A stretch of 46,906 bases of DNA from Streptomyces antarcticus (lineage in GTDB: Bacteria > Actinomycetota > Actinomycetes > Streptomycetales > Streptomycetaceae): NCBI RefSeq assembly GCF_026627255.1, contig NZ_JAPNLM010000041.1, forward strand, positions 1-46,906. Direction: 5' to 3'. Below are positions 39,282 through 46,906 of this stretch, in pieces (the first letter of the stretch is position 1; every line of letters starts with the position of its first letter). The notes beneath the pieces were generated by a model. The model was not told the origin of the DNA and made no database searches. It saw nothing but the letters and a program-made list of their open reading frames with translations. The translations under genes were made by a program, and so were the position numbers.

Positions 39282-40535
39282 GTGGACACGCGTCGGGCGA
39301 GTCGGAACGTACTGGTCGTCGGAGCGGGCCTGGCGGGACTGGCCTGCGCCCGCGACCTCGCGGCGGCCGGGCTGTCGGTACAGGTGCTGGAGGCCGGTGA
39401 CGGCGTCGGCGGACGGGTCCGCAGCGACCGGGTGCGGGGCTTCGTCATCGACCGCGGGTTCCAGGTCTTCAACACGTCCTATCCGCAGGTCAAGGCGCGG
39501 ATGGACCTGCGGGCCCTGCGGCTGTCGGCGTTCACGCCCGGGGTGGTGACCCACAGGGGTGCGGGTCGGCTGCGGCGGCTCGTCGATCCCAGCCGGCGTC
39601 CGCGCGAAGTCAGGCAGTTGCTCACGGGCGGTGTGTCCCCCCGGGACCTGGCCGCCCTCGGCGCACTGTCCGCACGCGACCTGTGCGCCCCGGCGGCGCT
39701 GCTCCGCAGGGGCGGCCGGGAGCGTACGACGCTGGAGGTGCTGCGCGGGGCCGGGTTCTCGGACGCGTTCGTCGAGGAGTTCTTCCGGCCGTTCCTGTCC
39801 GGGGTGTTCCTGGAGGACGAACTCGAGACGTCGGGCCGGGTCTTCCACCTCGTCTGGCGCAGCATGCTGCGCGGGACGCTGTGCCTGCCCGCCGGTGGCA
39901 TCGGGGCGGTGCCCGGGCAGTTGGCCGACGGCCTGCCCCCGGGCGCCGTCCGCCTGGAGACCGCCGTCACCGCGCTCACCGACGACGGCGTGCTCACCGC
40001 GGAGCACGGCGAACTGGCGGCCGCCGCCGTGGTCGTGGCCACGGGGCCGGGCGCCGCCCGGCGTCTGCTGGACGGCGTCGAGCCGGCGCCGTACCGGACC
40101 GTGACGACCTATTACCACGAGGCGCCCGGCCTGCGCGGGTACGGGCCGGACCTGGTGACGGACACGGCGCGCAGGTTCCTGAACACCTGCGTCCAGAGCG
40201 AGGTGTCGCCCGGCTACGCGCCCGCCGGTACCTCCCTGGTCGCCACCTCCGTACTCGGACCCGGCTCGCCCGGTACCGGAACGGCGCTGCTCGGCGTGCT
40301 CGCCGAGGTGTACGGGCGGGACACCGCGCACTGGGAGGAGGTGGCCGTGCGCACCGTCGAGGAGGCGCTGCCGGCCATGACCGGCGCGTGGCCGCTCTCG
40401 CGCCCTTCCTGGGCCGGCCGCCGCCGGTACGTGTGCGGGGACCACCGCGCCACCGGCTCGGTGCAGGGCGCCCTCGCCTCCGGGGCCAGAGCGGCCCGCG
40501 AGGTACTGGCGGACCTGGCCGGGCCGGCGCGCTGA
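39282..40535 (+). CDS. FAD/NAD(P)-dependent oxidoreductase, amine-oxidase fold
   Basis: The protein has 417 residues. FAD-binding VLVVGAGLAGLACARDLAAA is followed by LEAGDGVGGRVRSDRV; the end carries YVCGDHRATGSVQGALASG, the C-terminal FAD contact. The middle (FQVFNTSYPQVKARMDLRAL, RPFLSGVFLEDELETS) fits desaturase/amine-oxidase-like proteins of carotenoid or unknown amines. GGAGG is five bases before the GTG. It is cytoplasmic and complete. The substrate is unknown. Confidence 0.9.
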   Translation: MDTRRASRNVLVVGAGLAGLACARDLAAAGLSVQVLEAGDGVGGRVRSDRVRGFVIDRGFQVFNTSYPQVKARMDLRALRLSAFTPGVVTHRGAGRLRRLVDPSRRPREVRQLLTGGVSPRDLAALGALSARDLCAPAALLRRGGRERTTLEVLRGAGFSDAFVEEFFRPFLSGVFLEDELETSGRVFHLVWRSMLRGTLCLPAGGIGAVPGQLADGLPPGAVRLETAVTALTDDGVLTAEHGELAAAAVVVATGPGAARRLLDGVEPAPYRTVTTYYHEAPGLRGYGPDLVTDTARRFLNTCVQSEVSPGYAPAGTSLVATSVLGPGSPGTGTALLGVLAEVYGRDTAHWEEVAVRTVEEALPAMTGAWPLSRPSWAGRRRYVCGDHRATGSVQGALASGARAAREVLADLAGPAR

Positions 40536-40604
40536 CCGGCCCGGCCGGCCGACGCGTGCCGGAGCAGGGCGGGGCGGGGCCGGGGGGCGGGCGCGCGGCC
40601 GTGG

Positions 40605-41807
40605 TCAGGCCATCAGCGTCACCAGCTGCCGGGCGGCCCGCGCAGGGCCGAGCGAGCGGACCTGGCGGCTCAGGCCCGCGAGGGCCTGCCCCGGGGAGTC
40701 CAGCAGCGACGCCACGGCCCTGCCCACGTCGTCGGCGCGCAGCCCGTGCGGGTCCAGGCACAGCCCGGCGCCGGACCGCTCGGCGTCGTGGGCGATGGAG
40801 AACTGGTCGCTGGAGAACGGCAGCACCAAGGCCGGTACCCCGGCGGCCAGGCACTCCGTGAACGAGTTGTTGCCGCCGTGGTGGACCATGGCGTCCACCC
40901 GGGACAGCAGGGCCTGCTGGGGGACGGTCGCCGCGATGGCCTTACGGGGCCCCGCCAGGTGCGCGAGCGCGTCGGCCCGGTCGCCCGCGGCCAGGACGAC
41001 CGACACGTCCGGCCGCGCCGCGAGGACGCCCCGGCACACCGTCTCCAGTACGTCCTCCCGGGCCGGCAGGAAGGTGCCGAGCGCCACCAGCACCACGCGG
41101 CGGCCCGCCCGCCGCAGCCGGCGCAGCTCCGTCTCCCAGAACGGGCCCGGTCCGGCCGGATCGGCACGCGTGCAGTGCCCGCTGAACACGTACCGCGGGT
41201 CCTGCGCCGGTCCGGGCAGCCAGTCCAGCCGCGGATGGTTCAGGACCACGGCGTGCGGAGAACTCAGGGAGAACGCCCGGCCGGGCGCGGGCCGGTGCGG
41301 AGTGTGGCGCGCGGCGAACGCGGCGAACAGCGCGGTGAAGGCGATGTCGTTGGCCCGGTCCTCCCGGCGCAGCGCGAGGAGGTCCGACGCGGCGGGCCGT
41401 ACCGCCCGCGGCCAGGCGTACGGCACCCCGAACAGGGCGCCCGCGGAGTGCGTGAGGTAGCTCGGGTGCCCCGGGCAGAACGTCGCGTACGGCAGGCCGA
41501 GGCAGTGCAGCGCGAGCGTCACCGCGTAGCTCAGCTGGTCGACCACGTACCAGTCGGCGGGCCACCGGGCGTGCAGCGCGCGCAGCTCCGACAGGACGCG
41601 TTCGGGTTCCGCCAGCATGTCGGCCCGGCGGTGACGGGCCTGGGCGAGGAGCGCGGGAACGGCTCCCGCGCGGGTGGCGTCGAGGAACTCCTCCAGGCGC
41701 GCCGCCTCCTCGCGCCCCTGTTCCGTGCGCCGGGCGATGCCCGTGTTCGCGTTGCGGGTGACCGTCAGCGCTGTGAAGGCCGCGCCCGCGGCCGCGGCCA
41801 GGGGGAC
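40605..41807 (-). pseudogene. MGT-type glycosyltransferase, N-terminus lost
   Basis: The readable part shows WYVVDQLSYAVTLALHCLGL, FCPGHPSYLTHSAGALFG, then VVLVALGTFLPARED and MVHHGGNNSFTECLAAGVPA, the acceptor half and the UDP-sugar-binding half of GT1/MGT enzymes (HHGGxNS motif). The first hundred or so residues with the N-terminal strand and HxxP region are absent. At about 41800 the frame becomes non-protein, exactly where an opposite-strand glycosyltransferase begins. A restart at an internal Met is possible, but the catalytic His would be lost. The C-terminus is complete. Confidence 0.8.
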
Positions 41808-42703
41808 CGCCGGCCGGACCTGGTGCACGTCCGGTACGCCGACGACGGCTCCCTCGCCGTCGCGGAGGCCGCCCGGCGGCTGGGGGCCCGCCTGGTCTTC
41901 ACGGCCACGCCGGACCCGCACCGCCGGGTGAGTGAACGCCACGCGGGCGACCGTGCCCGTACGGCGGCCGGCCGGGAGGAACTGCGCCAGGACCTGCACC
42001 GCGTCTTCGCCGCCGACCGCCTCGTCGAGCGGGCCGACGAGGTCGTCGGGATCCCCGGCCCCGGCGGCACGGCCGAGCTGGTCCGCCACTTCCCGCAGCT
42101 CGCGGGCGTACGGGAAGGCAGGGGGCCCGCCGCACCGCCGGAGGGCATCACCGCCCACCGGCCCCTGCCCGACGAGCACCCGCGCGGCGAACGCCTGCTG
42201 GAGCGGCTCTTCAGCGCCGGGGACCGGCCGGCGGCCCTGGACCCGGCAGCCCGGGGACTGCCGCTCCTGCTGACCGTCGGCAGGCTGCACCCGCTCAAGC
42301 AGCAGCACGTGCTGGTCCGCGCCTGGATCGAATCCGGGCTCCACCTGCGCTCCACGCTGGTCGTCGTCGGCGGATCGGCCCGCGCCGACACCGCGGACGC
42401 GGCGGAACGCGAGGTGCGCACCGCCATCGCGGGTCTGCCCGTCGCGGCGACGGGCCGCGGGGGCGTACCGCACTACCTCCGGGGCACGGTCAACGGCCTG
42501 CTCCTGGACACGTCCTCGGCTCCGCGGCTGGCGCGGGGGTGGAAAGGCTGCTCGCGCTGCCGGACGACGCCGTCGCCGCGATGACGGCACGGGCCGCCGA
42601 GACCGTCCGGGGCGAATACTCCATCGAGGCCGCCGCCTCGGCCTTCGCCTCGGTCTACGCCGGCCTGGCAGGGCGGGCGGAACGCGAATGCCTCCCGGCC
42701 TGA
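41808..42703 (+). pseudogene. GT4-type glycosyltransferase, truncated, deleted and frameshifted
   Basis: It begins without a start codon at DLVHVRYADDGSLAVAEAAR. It continues FTATPDPHRR, VGRLHPLKQQHVLVRAWIES, VVVGGSARAD, then jumps to GLPVAATGRGGVPHYLRG and NGLLLDTSS, so about 70-100 residues with the ExxxxG donor motif start are missing. Near 42531-42536 one base is lost; the following frame reads VERLLALPDDAVAAMTARAA to the stop at 42701. It is therefore broken three ways. It points away from the MGT fragment and shares its 5' break. Confidence 0.82.
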
Positions 42704-42719
42704 GGCCGGGAGGCATTCG
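42685..42719. terminator. 16-bp hairpin terminator with the stop codon as its loop
   Basis: CGAATGCCTCCCGGCC pairs perfectly with its complement around the loop TGA. The TGA is the stop codon of the GT4 remnant, so the left arm is coding. It also faces the convergent small membrane gene. Confidence 0.9.
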
Positions 42720-42734
42720 TGTGAGACCGGACGG

Positions 42735-42890
42735 CTACCAATAGTGACGCCTCCCGCCGACGCCGTGACCGACGGCCCCCATGATCCACAGGACGGCACC
42801 GATGACCACCAGGATGATCCCGAGGGTCCAGAGGATGGAGATGCCGAGGAGCCAGCCGATGATCAACAGGACGATTCCGAGTGCGATCAT
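42735..42890 (-). CDS. DUF6131-like small hydrophobic protein
   Basis: The product has 51 residues with two membrane helices (LGIVLLIIGWLLGISILWTL and LGIILVVIGAVLWIMGAVGH) and a Gly/Arg/Trp end. The start-Ile-Ala-Leu-Gly-Ile motif and length fit the DUF6131 type of actinobacteria. GGGAG is seven bases before the ATG, followed by a run of A. Unknown function; one of several tiny membrane proteins here. Confidence 0.8.
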   Translation of the reverse strand: MIALGIVLLIIGWLLGISILWTLGIILVVIGAVLWIMGAVGHGVGGRRHYW

Positions 42891-43124
42891 GTTTTTTCTC
42901 CCATCTCGCGATCGGCTTCTGCCCCGTCCCGGCGACGCCATGCCTGCCCGGGGCCTCCAGCCGGAATCGGGGGAGCGCGACCGCCCTGAACGGCCCTCCG
43001 GCCTTCCCGCACCGGGCGAAGCGCTGCACGAACGCTGCACGAACGCTGCGCTCGGCGCGCGCTCCCCGGGGGTCCCCATACTGGAAGGCGGGGGTACCGG
43101 ACCCGGGGGGCACAGGAGGGCACC

Positions 43125-43304
43125 ATGAGCGCACACCCGGTTCCGCCGGAGGAGACGCCCCCGGTGGAGGGCAGCACCGCCGAGGCCCACCCCGAGCGGC
43201 CCGACGGGGGCCTGTGGGAGCACCCCCGGTTCCTGCTGACGCTCATCGTGATCGGCGCCGTCCTCTTCGCGGGCTTCTTCGCGGCCCGCATCGCGGGCTT
43301 CTGA
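43125..43304 (+). CDS. DUF6480-like small membrane protein
   Basis: The product has 59 residues: a Pro/Glu-rich start (HPVPPEETPPVEGSTAEAHP) and a single C-terminal helix (FLLTLIVIGAVLFAGFFAAR). The PPEETPPVEGST block is typical of DUF6480 proteins. AGGAGGG lies just before the ATG. It is likely tail-anchored. No function is known. Confidence 0.75.
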   Translation: MSAHPVPPEETPPVEGSTAEAHPERPDGGLWEHPRFLLTLIVIGAVLFAGFFAARIAGF

Positions 43305-43402
43305 CCCGGCATACCGAACCCGGCGGCCACGGCCGGGCCCTGGCGCGGCGCGTCGGCGGCCCGCACCGGCCCGTACCGGCCCGCAGTGGTTGACGCGACG
43401 CG

Positions 43403-43891
43403 TCAGCGCACCTCGTCGAGCAGGCCGGTGGCGACATCGAAGACGAAGCCGCGGACCGCGTCCGTATGCGGGACGAAGGGGCTCGCCCTGATGCGGCGCA
43501 CGGACTGCCGGACGTCCTCGTGCGCGTCCGCGAACGCCTCGGCGGACCACGGCGGACGGATGCCGGTCTCGTCCGCGACCCGTTGTTTGAACGCGTCGTC
43601 GGTGAAGGTCAGCATCCCGCAGTCGGTGTGGTGGATGAGGATGATCTCCTTCGTTCCCAGGAGCCGCTGGCTGATGGCCAGCGAGCGGACCTCGTCGTCC
43701 GTGACGACCCCGCCGGCGTTGCGGATGACGTGCGCTTCGCCGGGCTTCAGGCCGAGGGCGCCGTACACGTCGATCCGGGCGTCCATGCACGCGATGACGG
43801 CCACGTGCCGGGAGGGGGGAAGGGGGAGCGGACCGGTGAAGGAAGCCGCATAGGCCTTGTTGTTGGCGAGGTACTCATCGGTGACGGACAT
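43403..43891 (-). CDS. beta-carbonic anhydrase
   Basis: The protein has 162 residues with the zinc set Cys35 (in ACMDARID), His88 and Cys91 (in HHTDCGM), and the Asp37-Arg39 pair. HVIRNAGGVV completes the site. It converts CO2 and bicarbonate in the cytoplasm. It is shorter than plant-type enzymes, like other actinobacterial class members. GAGG lies four bases before the ATG. Single gene. Confidence 0.95.
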   Translation of the reverse strand: MSVTDEYLANNKAYAASFTGPLPLPPSRHVAVIACMDARIDVYGALGLKPGEAHVIRNAGGVVTDDEVRSLAISQRLLGTKEIILIHHTDCGMLTFTDDAFKQRVADETGIRPPWSAEAFADAHEDVRQSVRRIRASPFVPHTDAVRGFVFDVATGLLDEVR

Positions 43892-43908
43892 GCCGCCTCG
43901 CTCTCTCG

Positions 43909-43924
43909 TTGGCGTTACGGCCAA
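43909..43924. promoter_or_regulatory. inverted repeat upstream of carbonic anhydrase
   Basis: TTGGC, six bases (GTTACG), GCCAA. It ends 33 bases from the gene start and could be an operator or chance. Confidence 0.35.
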
Positions 43925-44002
43925 ACTACTGACGCGGGAGCGCACCCTGAGGACTCCGTTCCGCCCGCCACACGACCGCAACACTCCCGCAACACTCCCG
44001 CA

Positions 44003-44743
44003 TCACTCCGGCCCGCTCCCCGGCCGGCCGGACCGCGGGGTCCGCAGGGCGAGGGCCGCGCAGTGGCCCTCCGGGACCAGGACGTCGGTCAGGGTCCAGC
44101 CGGGCAGCGGGGCCGGGACGGGCCCCGAGCCGACGTAGTCCGCGGCGGGGTTCTCCGACAGACCGACCCCCAGGCCCTTGAGGTAGGCCTCCTTGCGGGT
44201 CCACACCCGGGTGAAGGCGGGCGAGCGCTCCCCGGCGGGGAGGACCGCCAGTTCGGCGGCCTCCCGCGGGTGCAGTACGTCCGACAGCTCCGGGATCGTG
44301 CGCGACGCCACCAGCTCCTCCACGTCCACCCCGACCGGGGCGGCCGCGAACGCCAGCAGGCTGATCCCGGCGCAGTGCGAGAGCGAGAAGTGCAGCGCGC
44401 CGCCCGGGAGTACGGGCCGCCCGTGCGGCTCGTCGCAGTGGGCGCAGGGGGCCCGCTCGACGGTGACCTCGCGCGGGGCGAGGCCCAGGTACGCGCCGAG
44501 CAGCCGCCGCAGCGCGACGTGCGCGCAGACGTACGAGTCGCGGTCGGCCGCCCGTACGAACTCGGCGGCGCGCGCCAGCTCCTGCGCGTCCAGCGTGCCC
44601 GGGGCGTGCCGGGCGGCGTGCACCCGGTAGTCGGTGGTGTCCACGAGCCACAGCTGCGGGCTCGCGGCCACCAGGACGGCGCGGGCCGGTCCGGGGTCCG
44701 ACAGCCTTTCCGGCATCAGGAGTTGCCGTGTGACCAGTGCCAT
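44003..44743 (-). CDS. 4'-phosphopantetheinyl transferase (Sfp type)
   Basis: The protein has 246 residues. VGVDVEEL is the Mg/CoA-binding motif, WTRKEAYLKGLG the WxxKExxxK motif, and LHFSLSHCAG the acyl-carrier contact. It attaches phosphopantetheine from CoA to carrier proteins of polyketide, peptide or fatty-acid synthases. GGAGG is five bases before the ATG. The MFS gene upstream ends ten bases before this start, so they are one operon. No synthase is within the window; it may lie beyond it. Confidence 0.95.
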   Translation of the reverse strand: MALVTRQLLMPERLSDPGPARAVLVAASPQLWLVDTTDYRVHAARHAPGTLDAQELARAAEFVRAADRDSYVCAHVALRRLLGAYLGLAPREVTVERAPCAHCDEPHGRPVLPGGALHFSLSHCAGISLLAFAAAPVGVDVEELVASRTIPELSDVLHPREAAELAVLPAGERSPAFTRVWTRKEAYLKGLGVGLSENPAADYVGSGPVPAPLPGWTLTDVLVPEGHCAALALRTPRSGRPGSGPE

Positions 44744-44753
44744 CGGGTCCTCC

Positions 44754-46040
44754 TCAGACGGCCGCGGGGACGGGGATCTCCACCGGCGCCGGCTCCTCGG
44801 CCCGCGCGGGGTGCCGCAGGGCGATGACCGCCGCCAGCGGCGAGACGAAGGCGATCGCACCGCACAGCAGCCAGGTGGTCTGGATGCCCAGGACCAGGGA
44901 GAGCGAGCTGAAGACGGCGATGGAGATGGGGGCGGTGCCGATGCCGGCCAGGGAGAGGGTGGACATCGCCGCGCCCATCCGGTCCTCGGGGGCGGACTGC
45001 TGGTACAGGGTGACGATGGCGGGCCCGTTGAGCCCGGACAGCAGGCCGACCCCGGCGGCGACGGCGGTGAGGGAGGCCACGGACGGCATCAGGGCCATCA
45101 CCAGGATTCCGGCGGCGAGGCCGACCCCGGTGACGACGAGGCGTACGAACATGGGGATGCGGTGCGCCATCGCGGCGCCGACGGCACTGGAGCCGAGGGC
45201 GCCCACGCTGAACGCGGCCAGCACGATGCCCACGGCGGCCACGCCCCAGCCGCGTTCGGAAACCAGCAGCGGCAGCGCCACCTCGGCGGGCCAGCTGAAG
45301 GCCAGGTCCAGGCAGAGGGCGGCGATGAACATCCAGCGCAGCCGGGGGTTGCGGGCCAGCAGCCGGAACCCGTCGCCGGACCGCTTGACCAGGGAGACGC
45401 CGGGCTCCGGCTTCGGGCGGACGAAGCCGTGGGTGACGTGCAGCAGGCAGCCGAGCCAGATCGCGCCGGTGACGGCGCCGGCCGCCATGGCCAGCCACAG
45501 TTCGCCGACGGTGATCAGGAAGGCTCCGGCCGGGGCGCCGAGGATGGGCGCGACGCGCAGGACCATGGCGTAGAGGGAGTTCGCGCGGGCCAGCTGGTCG
45601 CCGCGGGCGAACATCGGCAGCAGTACGCCCGAAGCGGGACCGGCCAGCCCGAGGAGCACCCCCTCGATCAGGGCGATCACCACCAGCGGCCACAGCTGCT
45701 GCGACGTGGCGGTGACGACGGCTCCGACGGCGAGCAGGACGACGCGGGCGGCCGTGGTCCGCAGGAGGACGAAGCGCGGCCCGAGGGTGTCGGCCACCGC
45801 CCCGCCGAAGATCAGCATGAGGGCGCGGGGCACGGTCGCCGCGAGCATCAGCAGGGTGACCGCGCGGGTGCCGCCGAGCTCGACGGCGGTCCAGTTCATG
45901 GCGATGAGCAGGGCGAAACTGCCGAGCTGGACGGCGGCTTGGCCGCCGACGAGGGAGCCGACCCGGCCCCACTGGACCGGCGCCGATGCCTGCGGCCGCG
46001 GAGCCTGCGGTTGTTCGGCCTGCTGTGCGGGGGTGTCCAT
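44754..46040 (-). CDS. MFS transporter
   Basis: The protein has 428 residues with about twelve helices. MNWTAVELGGTRAVTLLMLA, FGGAVADTLGPRFVLLRTTA (loop 2-3 motif with Asp and Arg) and LGLAGPASGVLLPMFARGDQ belong to the DHA3-like drug/efflux group. It likely exports a small molecule by proton exchange. A 15-bp tandem repeat lies before the start, and the ribosome site is weak. It leads the operon with the phosphopantetheinyl transferase, which suggests a secondary-metabolite link. Confidence 0.9.
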   Translation of the reverse strand: MDTPAQQAEQPQAPRPQASAPVQWGRVGSLVGGQAAVQLGSFALLIAMNWTAVELGGTRAVTLLMLAATVPRALMLIFGGAVADTLGPRFVLLRTTAARVVLLAVGAVVTATSQQLWPLVVIALIEGVLLGLAGPASGVLLPMFARGDQLARANSLYAMVLRVAPILGAPAGAFLITVGELWLAMAAGAVTGAIWLGCLLHVTHGFVRPKPEPGVSLVKRSGDGFRLLARNPRLRWMFIAALCLDLAFSWPAEVALPLLVSERGWGVAAVGIVLAAFSVGALGSSAVGAAMAHRIPMFVRLVVTGVGLAAGILVMALMPSVASLTAVAAGVGLLSGLNGPAIVTLYQQSAPEDRMGAAMSTLSLAGIGTAPISIAVFSSLSLVLGIQTTWLLCGAIAFVSPLAAVIALRHPARAEEPAPVEIPVPAAV

Positions 46041-46058
46041 GGTGCACCTGTTCTCTGC

Positions 46059-46096
46059 GAGGGGTGAGGGACGGAGGGGTGAGGGACGGAGGGGTG
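46059..46096. repeat. 15-bp tandem repeat upstream of the MFS gene
   Basis: GAGGGGTGAGGGACG occurs twice plus a partial third copy, about 20 bases from the MFS start codon. It may space the leader or be slippage. Confidence 0.65.
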
Positions 46097-46113
46097 GGGA
46101 GGAGAAGGGTGGT

Positions 46114-46524
46114 TCAGCCGCGCTGGGGGCTGGCCAGGGCGGCGGCGACGGCCCGGCGGGCGGCGCGCGCCAGGTCGGAGCTCCGGGGTGCGGAGCCGGT
46201 GGTACGCAGTTCCAGACGGCCGCCGAGGTGGCCGAGGCCGGCCGAGCCGAGGGCGCGGTACGCGGCCGTGGCCGCCACGGCGGCGGAGCCGGCTCCGGGC
46301 ACGGGGCCCACGGTGACCCCCGGGACCTCCGAGAGCCGGAACCGCCCGCGCACGCACGCGGCGTGCCCCCGGCGCCCGCCCGGCCCGTGGCCGCCGGCCC
46401 GCCGGCCCGTGCCGTGCGGGGCGGCCCGCCGGCCGCCCGGCCGGTCCGGAACGGCCGACGGGGCCGGTCCCGCCCCGCCCCGTACGCCGGCCACCGGGCC
46501 GTACCGCCCTGCGGCGGTCTCCAC
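46114..46524 (-). CDS. possible gene or gene tail, unknown
   Basis: The minus-strand frame has 136 residues. The last 75 (FRLSEVPGVTVGPVPGAGSA, TAAYRALGSAGLGHLGGRLE, RAARRAVAAALAS) look like a folded end with an alternating pattern, but the first 60 are Gly/Arg/Pro filler. No ribosome site is evident. It could be the tail of a gene cut by the repeat region upstream. I cannot name it. Confidence 0.35.
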   Translation of the reverse strand: METAAGRYGPVAGVRGGAGPAPSAVPDRPGGRRAAPHGTGRRAGGHGPGGRRGHAACVRGRFRLSEVPGVTVGPVPGAGSAAVAATAAYRALGSAGLGHLGGRLELRTTGSAPRSSDLARAARRAVAAALASPQRG

Positions 46525-46906
46525 GAGCGCGCCCGAGGCGGGTTCCGGGGCGGGCTGACGGGTGAGGACGTGGCCGGGCCGGGCGGGTGCCGGGCCTGGC
46601 CACGTTCCGGGCCCCGTATCGGACGGTCCGGCCGCGAGGGCCGGACGGGGAGCCGGTGTGGGTTCCGGGCCGGCCTGCCGGGCGAGCCGGTGACCATCGC
46701 CGTGGCCGGGTGGCGTTCCGGGCCCCGCGGCGGGTTCCGCGCTGGTTCCCGAGGCGGGGTCCGGGGCGGGCGTCGTGCCGGGCCCCGGGCCGGGTCGTCG
46801 CGTGGCGGGTTCCGCGCAGGTTCCCGAGGCGGGGTCCTGGGCGGGGTGCCGGGTGAGGGCGTGGCCGCCTTGGGCGGGGTCCGGGGTGGGGCGGGGAGTG
46901 GTGGGG
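46525..46906. repeat. GC-rich repeat region with two 42-bp direct repeats
   Basis: A 42-bp word starting GGCGGGTTCCGCGC and ending GGGCGGG stands at 46729-46770 and again at 46804-46845 with two changes, period 75. Shorter words such as GTTCCGGGCCCCG also recur. No gene is visible. Confidence 0.6.

Noticed and set aside
44003..46040. Biosynthetic gene cluster around the phosphopantetheinyl transferase
   Set aside because: Only a PPTase and an MFS gene are present; no synthase, carrier protein or tailoring gene lies in the window.

Overview
The window is very GC-rich. Its genes start from ATG, GTG or TTG behind purine-rich ribosome sites, and many encode actinobacterial families (DUF5133, DUF3618/DUF4235, DUF6480-like and DUF6131-like proteins, an ANTAR/GAF/PAS/SpoIIE phosphatase, RsbW-like kinases, XRE and zinc-ribbon genes of mobile elements). 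This points to Streptomyces or a close relative such as Kitasatospora. The gene content is accessory: stress proteins, transporters, decayed genes and mobile-element pieces rather than housekeeping operons. A chromosome-arm location is plausible but not shown by the sequence.

Layout. 1-3.4 kb: a cold-shock neighbourhood with a DEAD-box helicase tail, CBS protein, anti-sigma kinase, MerR-like regulator and cold-shock protein. 3.4-9.1 kb: membrane and cell-wall genes, namely a truncated CASTOR/POLLUX channel, a YkuD lipoprotein, an intact ClC-type channel, a second ClC reduced to its C-terminus, and a BCCT carrier. 9.4-15.7 kb: two phospholipase-D family enzymes, a class A beta-lactamase, an anti-sigma kinase co-transcribed with a 33-residue hydrophobic peptide, a DUF5519-like protein and a DUF5133 protein. 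15.9-21.2 kb: a mobile-element remnant with a phage lysis-type cassette, a HAD hydrolase, a frameshifted XRE regulator, a compact run of Cys-pair microproteins, a triple zinc-ribbon protein, a second XRE gene and a cluster of TTCCG repeats. 21.3-32.5 kb: a stress island with Dps, DUF3618/DUF4235, a SpoIIE phosphatase / anti-sigma / STAS partner-switching trio, a YihY/BrkB membrane protein, a deleted SDR gene, a small hydrophobic protein, a PRC-barrel protein, NlpC/P60, YceI and a VOC protein. 32.7-46.9 kb: a second cold-shock protein, an EF-G paralogue behind a short leader-like frame, DM13, frameshifted TspO, a flavin reductase, a FUSC exporter, an FAD oxidoreductase, two glycosyltransferases beheaded at one junction, small membrane proteins, a beta-carbonic anhydrase, an Sfp-type phosphopantetheinyl transferase and an MFS transporter.

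How it may work together. Three RsbW-type kinases, a multi-sensor PP2C phosphatase and a STAS antagonist form the parts of a partner-switching network. Several neighbouring stress genes (dps, the DUF3618/DUF4235 operon, small membrane proteins) carry upstream boxes resembling the SigB-type promoter (GNNT, 14-16 bases, GGGTA). The island can therefore be read as a local general-stress regulon, but that is inference.

Gene decay is conspicuous. At least nine genes are truncated, internally deleted or frameshifted. The most striking case is the 40.6-42.7 kb junction, where two divergent glycosyltransferase genes appear to have lost both 5' ends. The least understood intact block is the translationally coupled microprotein run at 18.8-20.3 kb. 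It has CxxC or CC clusters and a triple zinc-ribbon protein, and is bracketed by similar short direct repeats.
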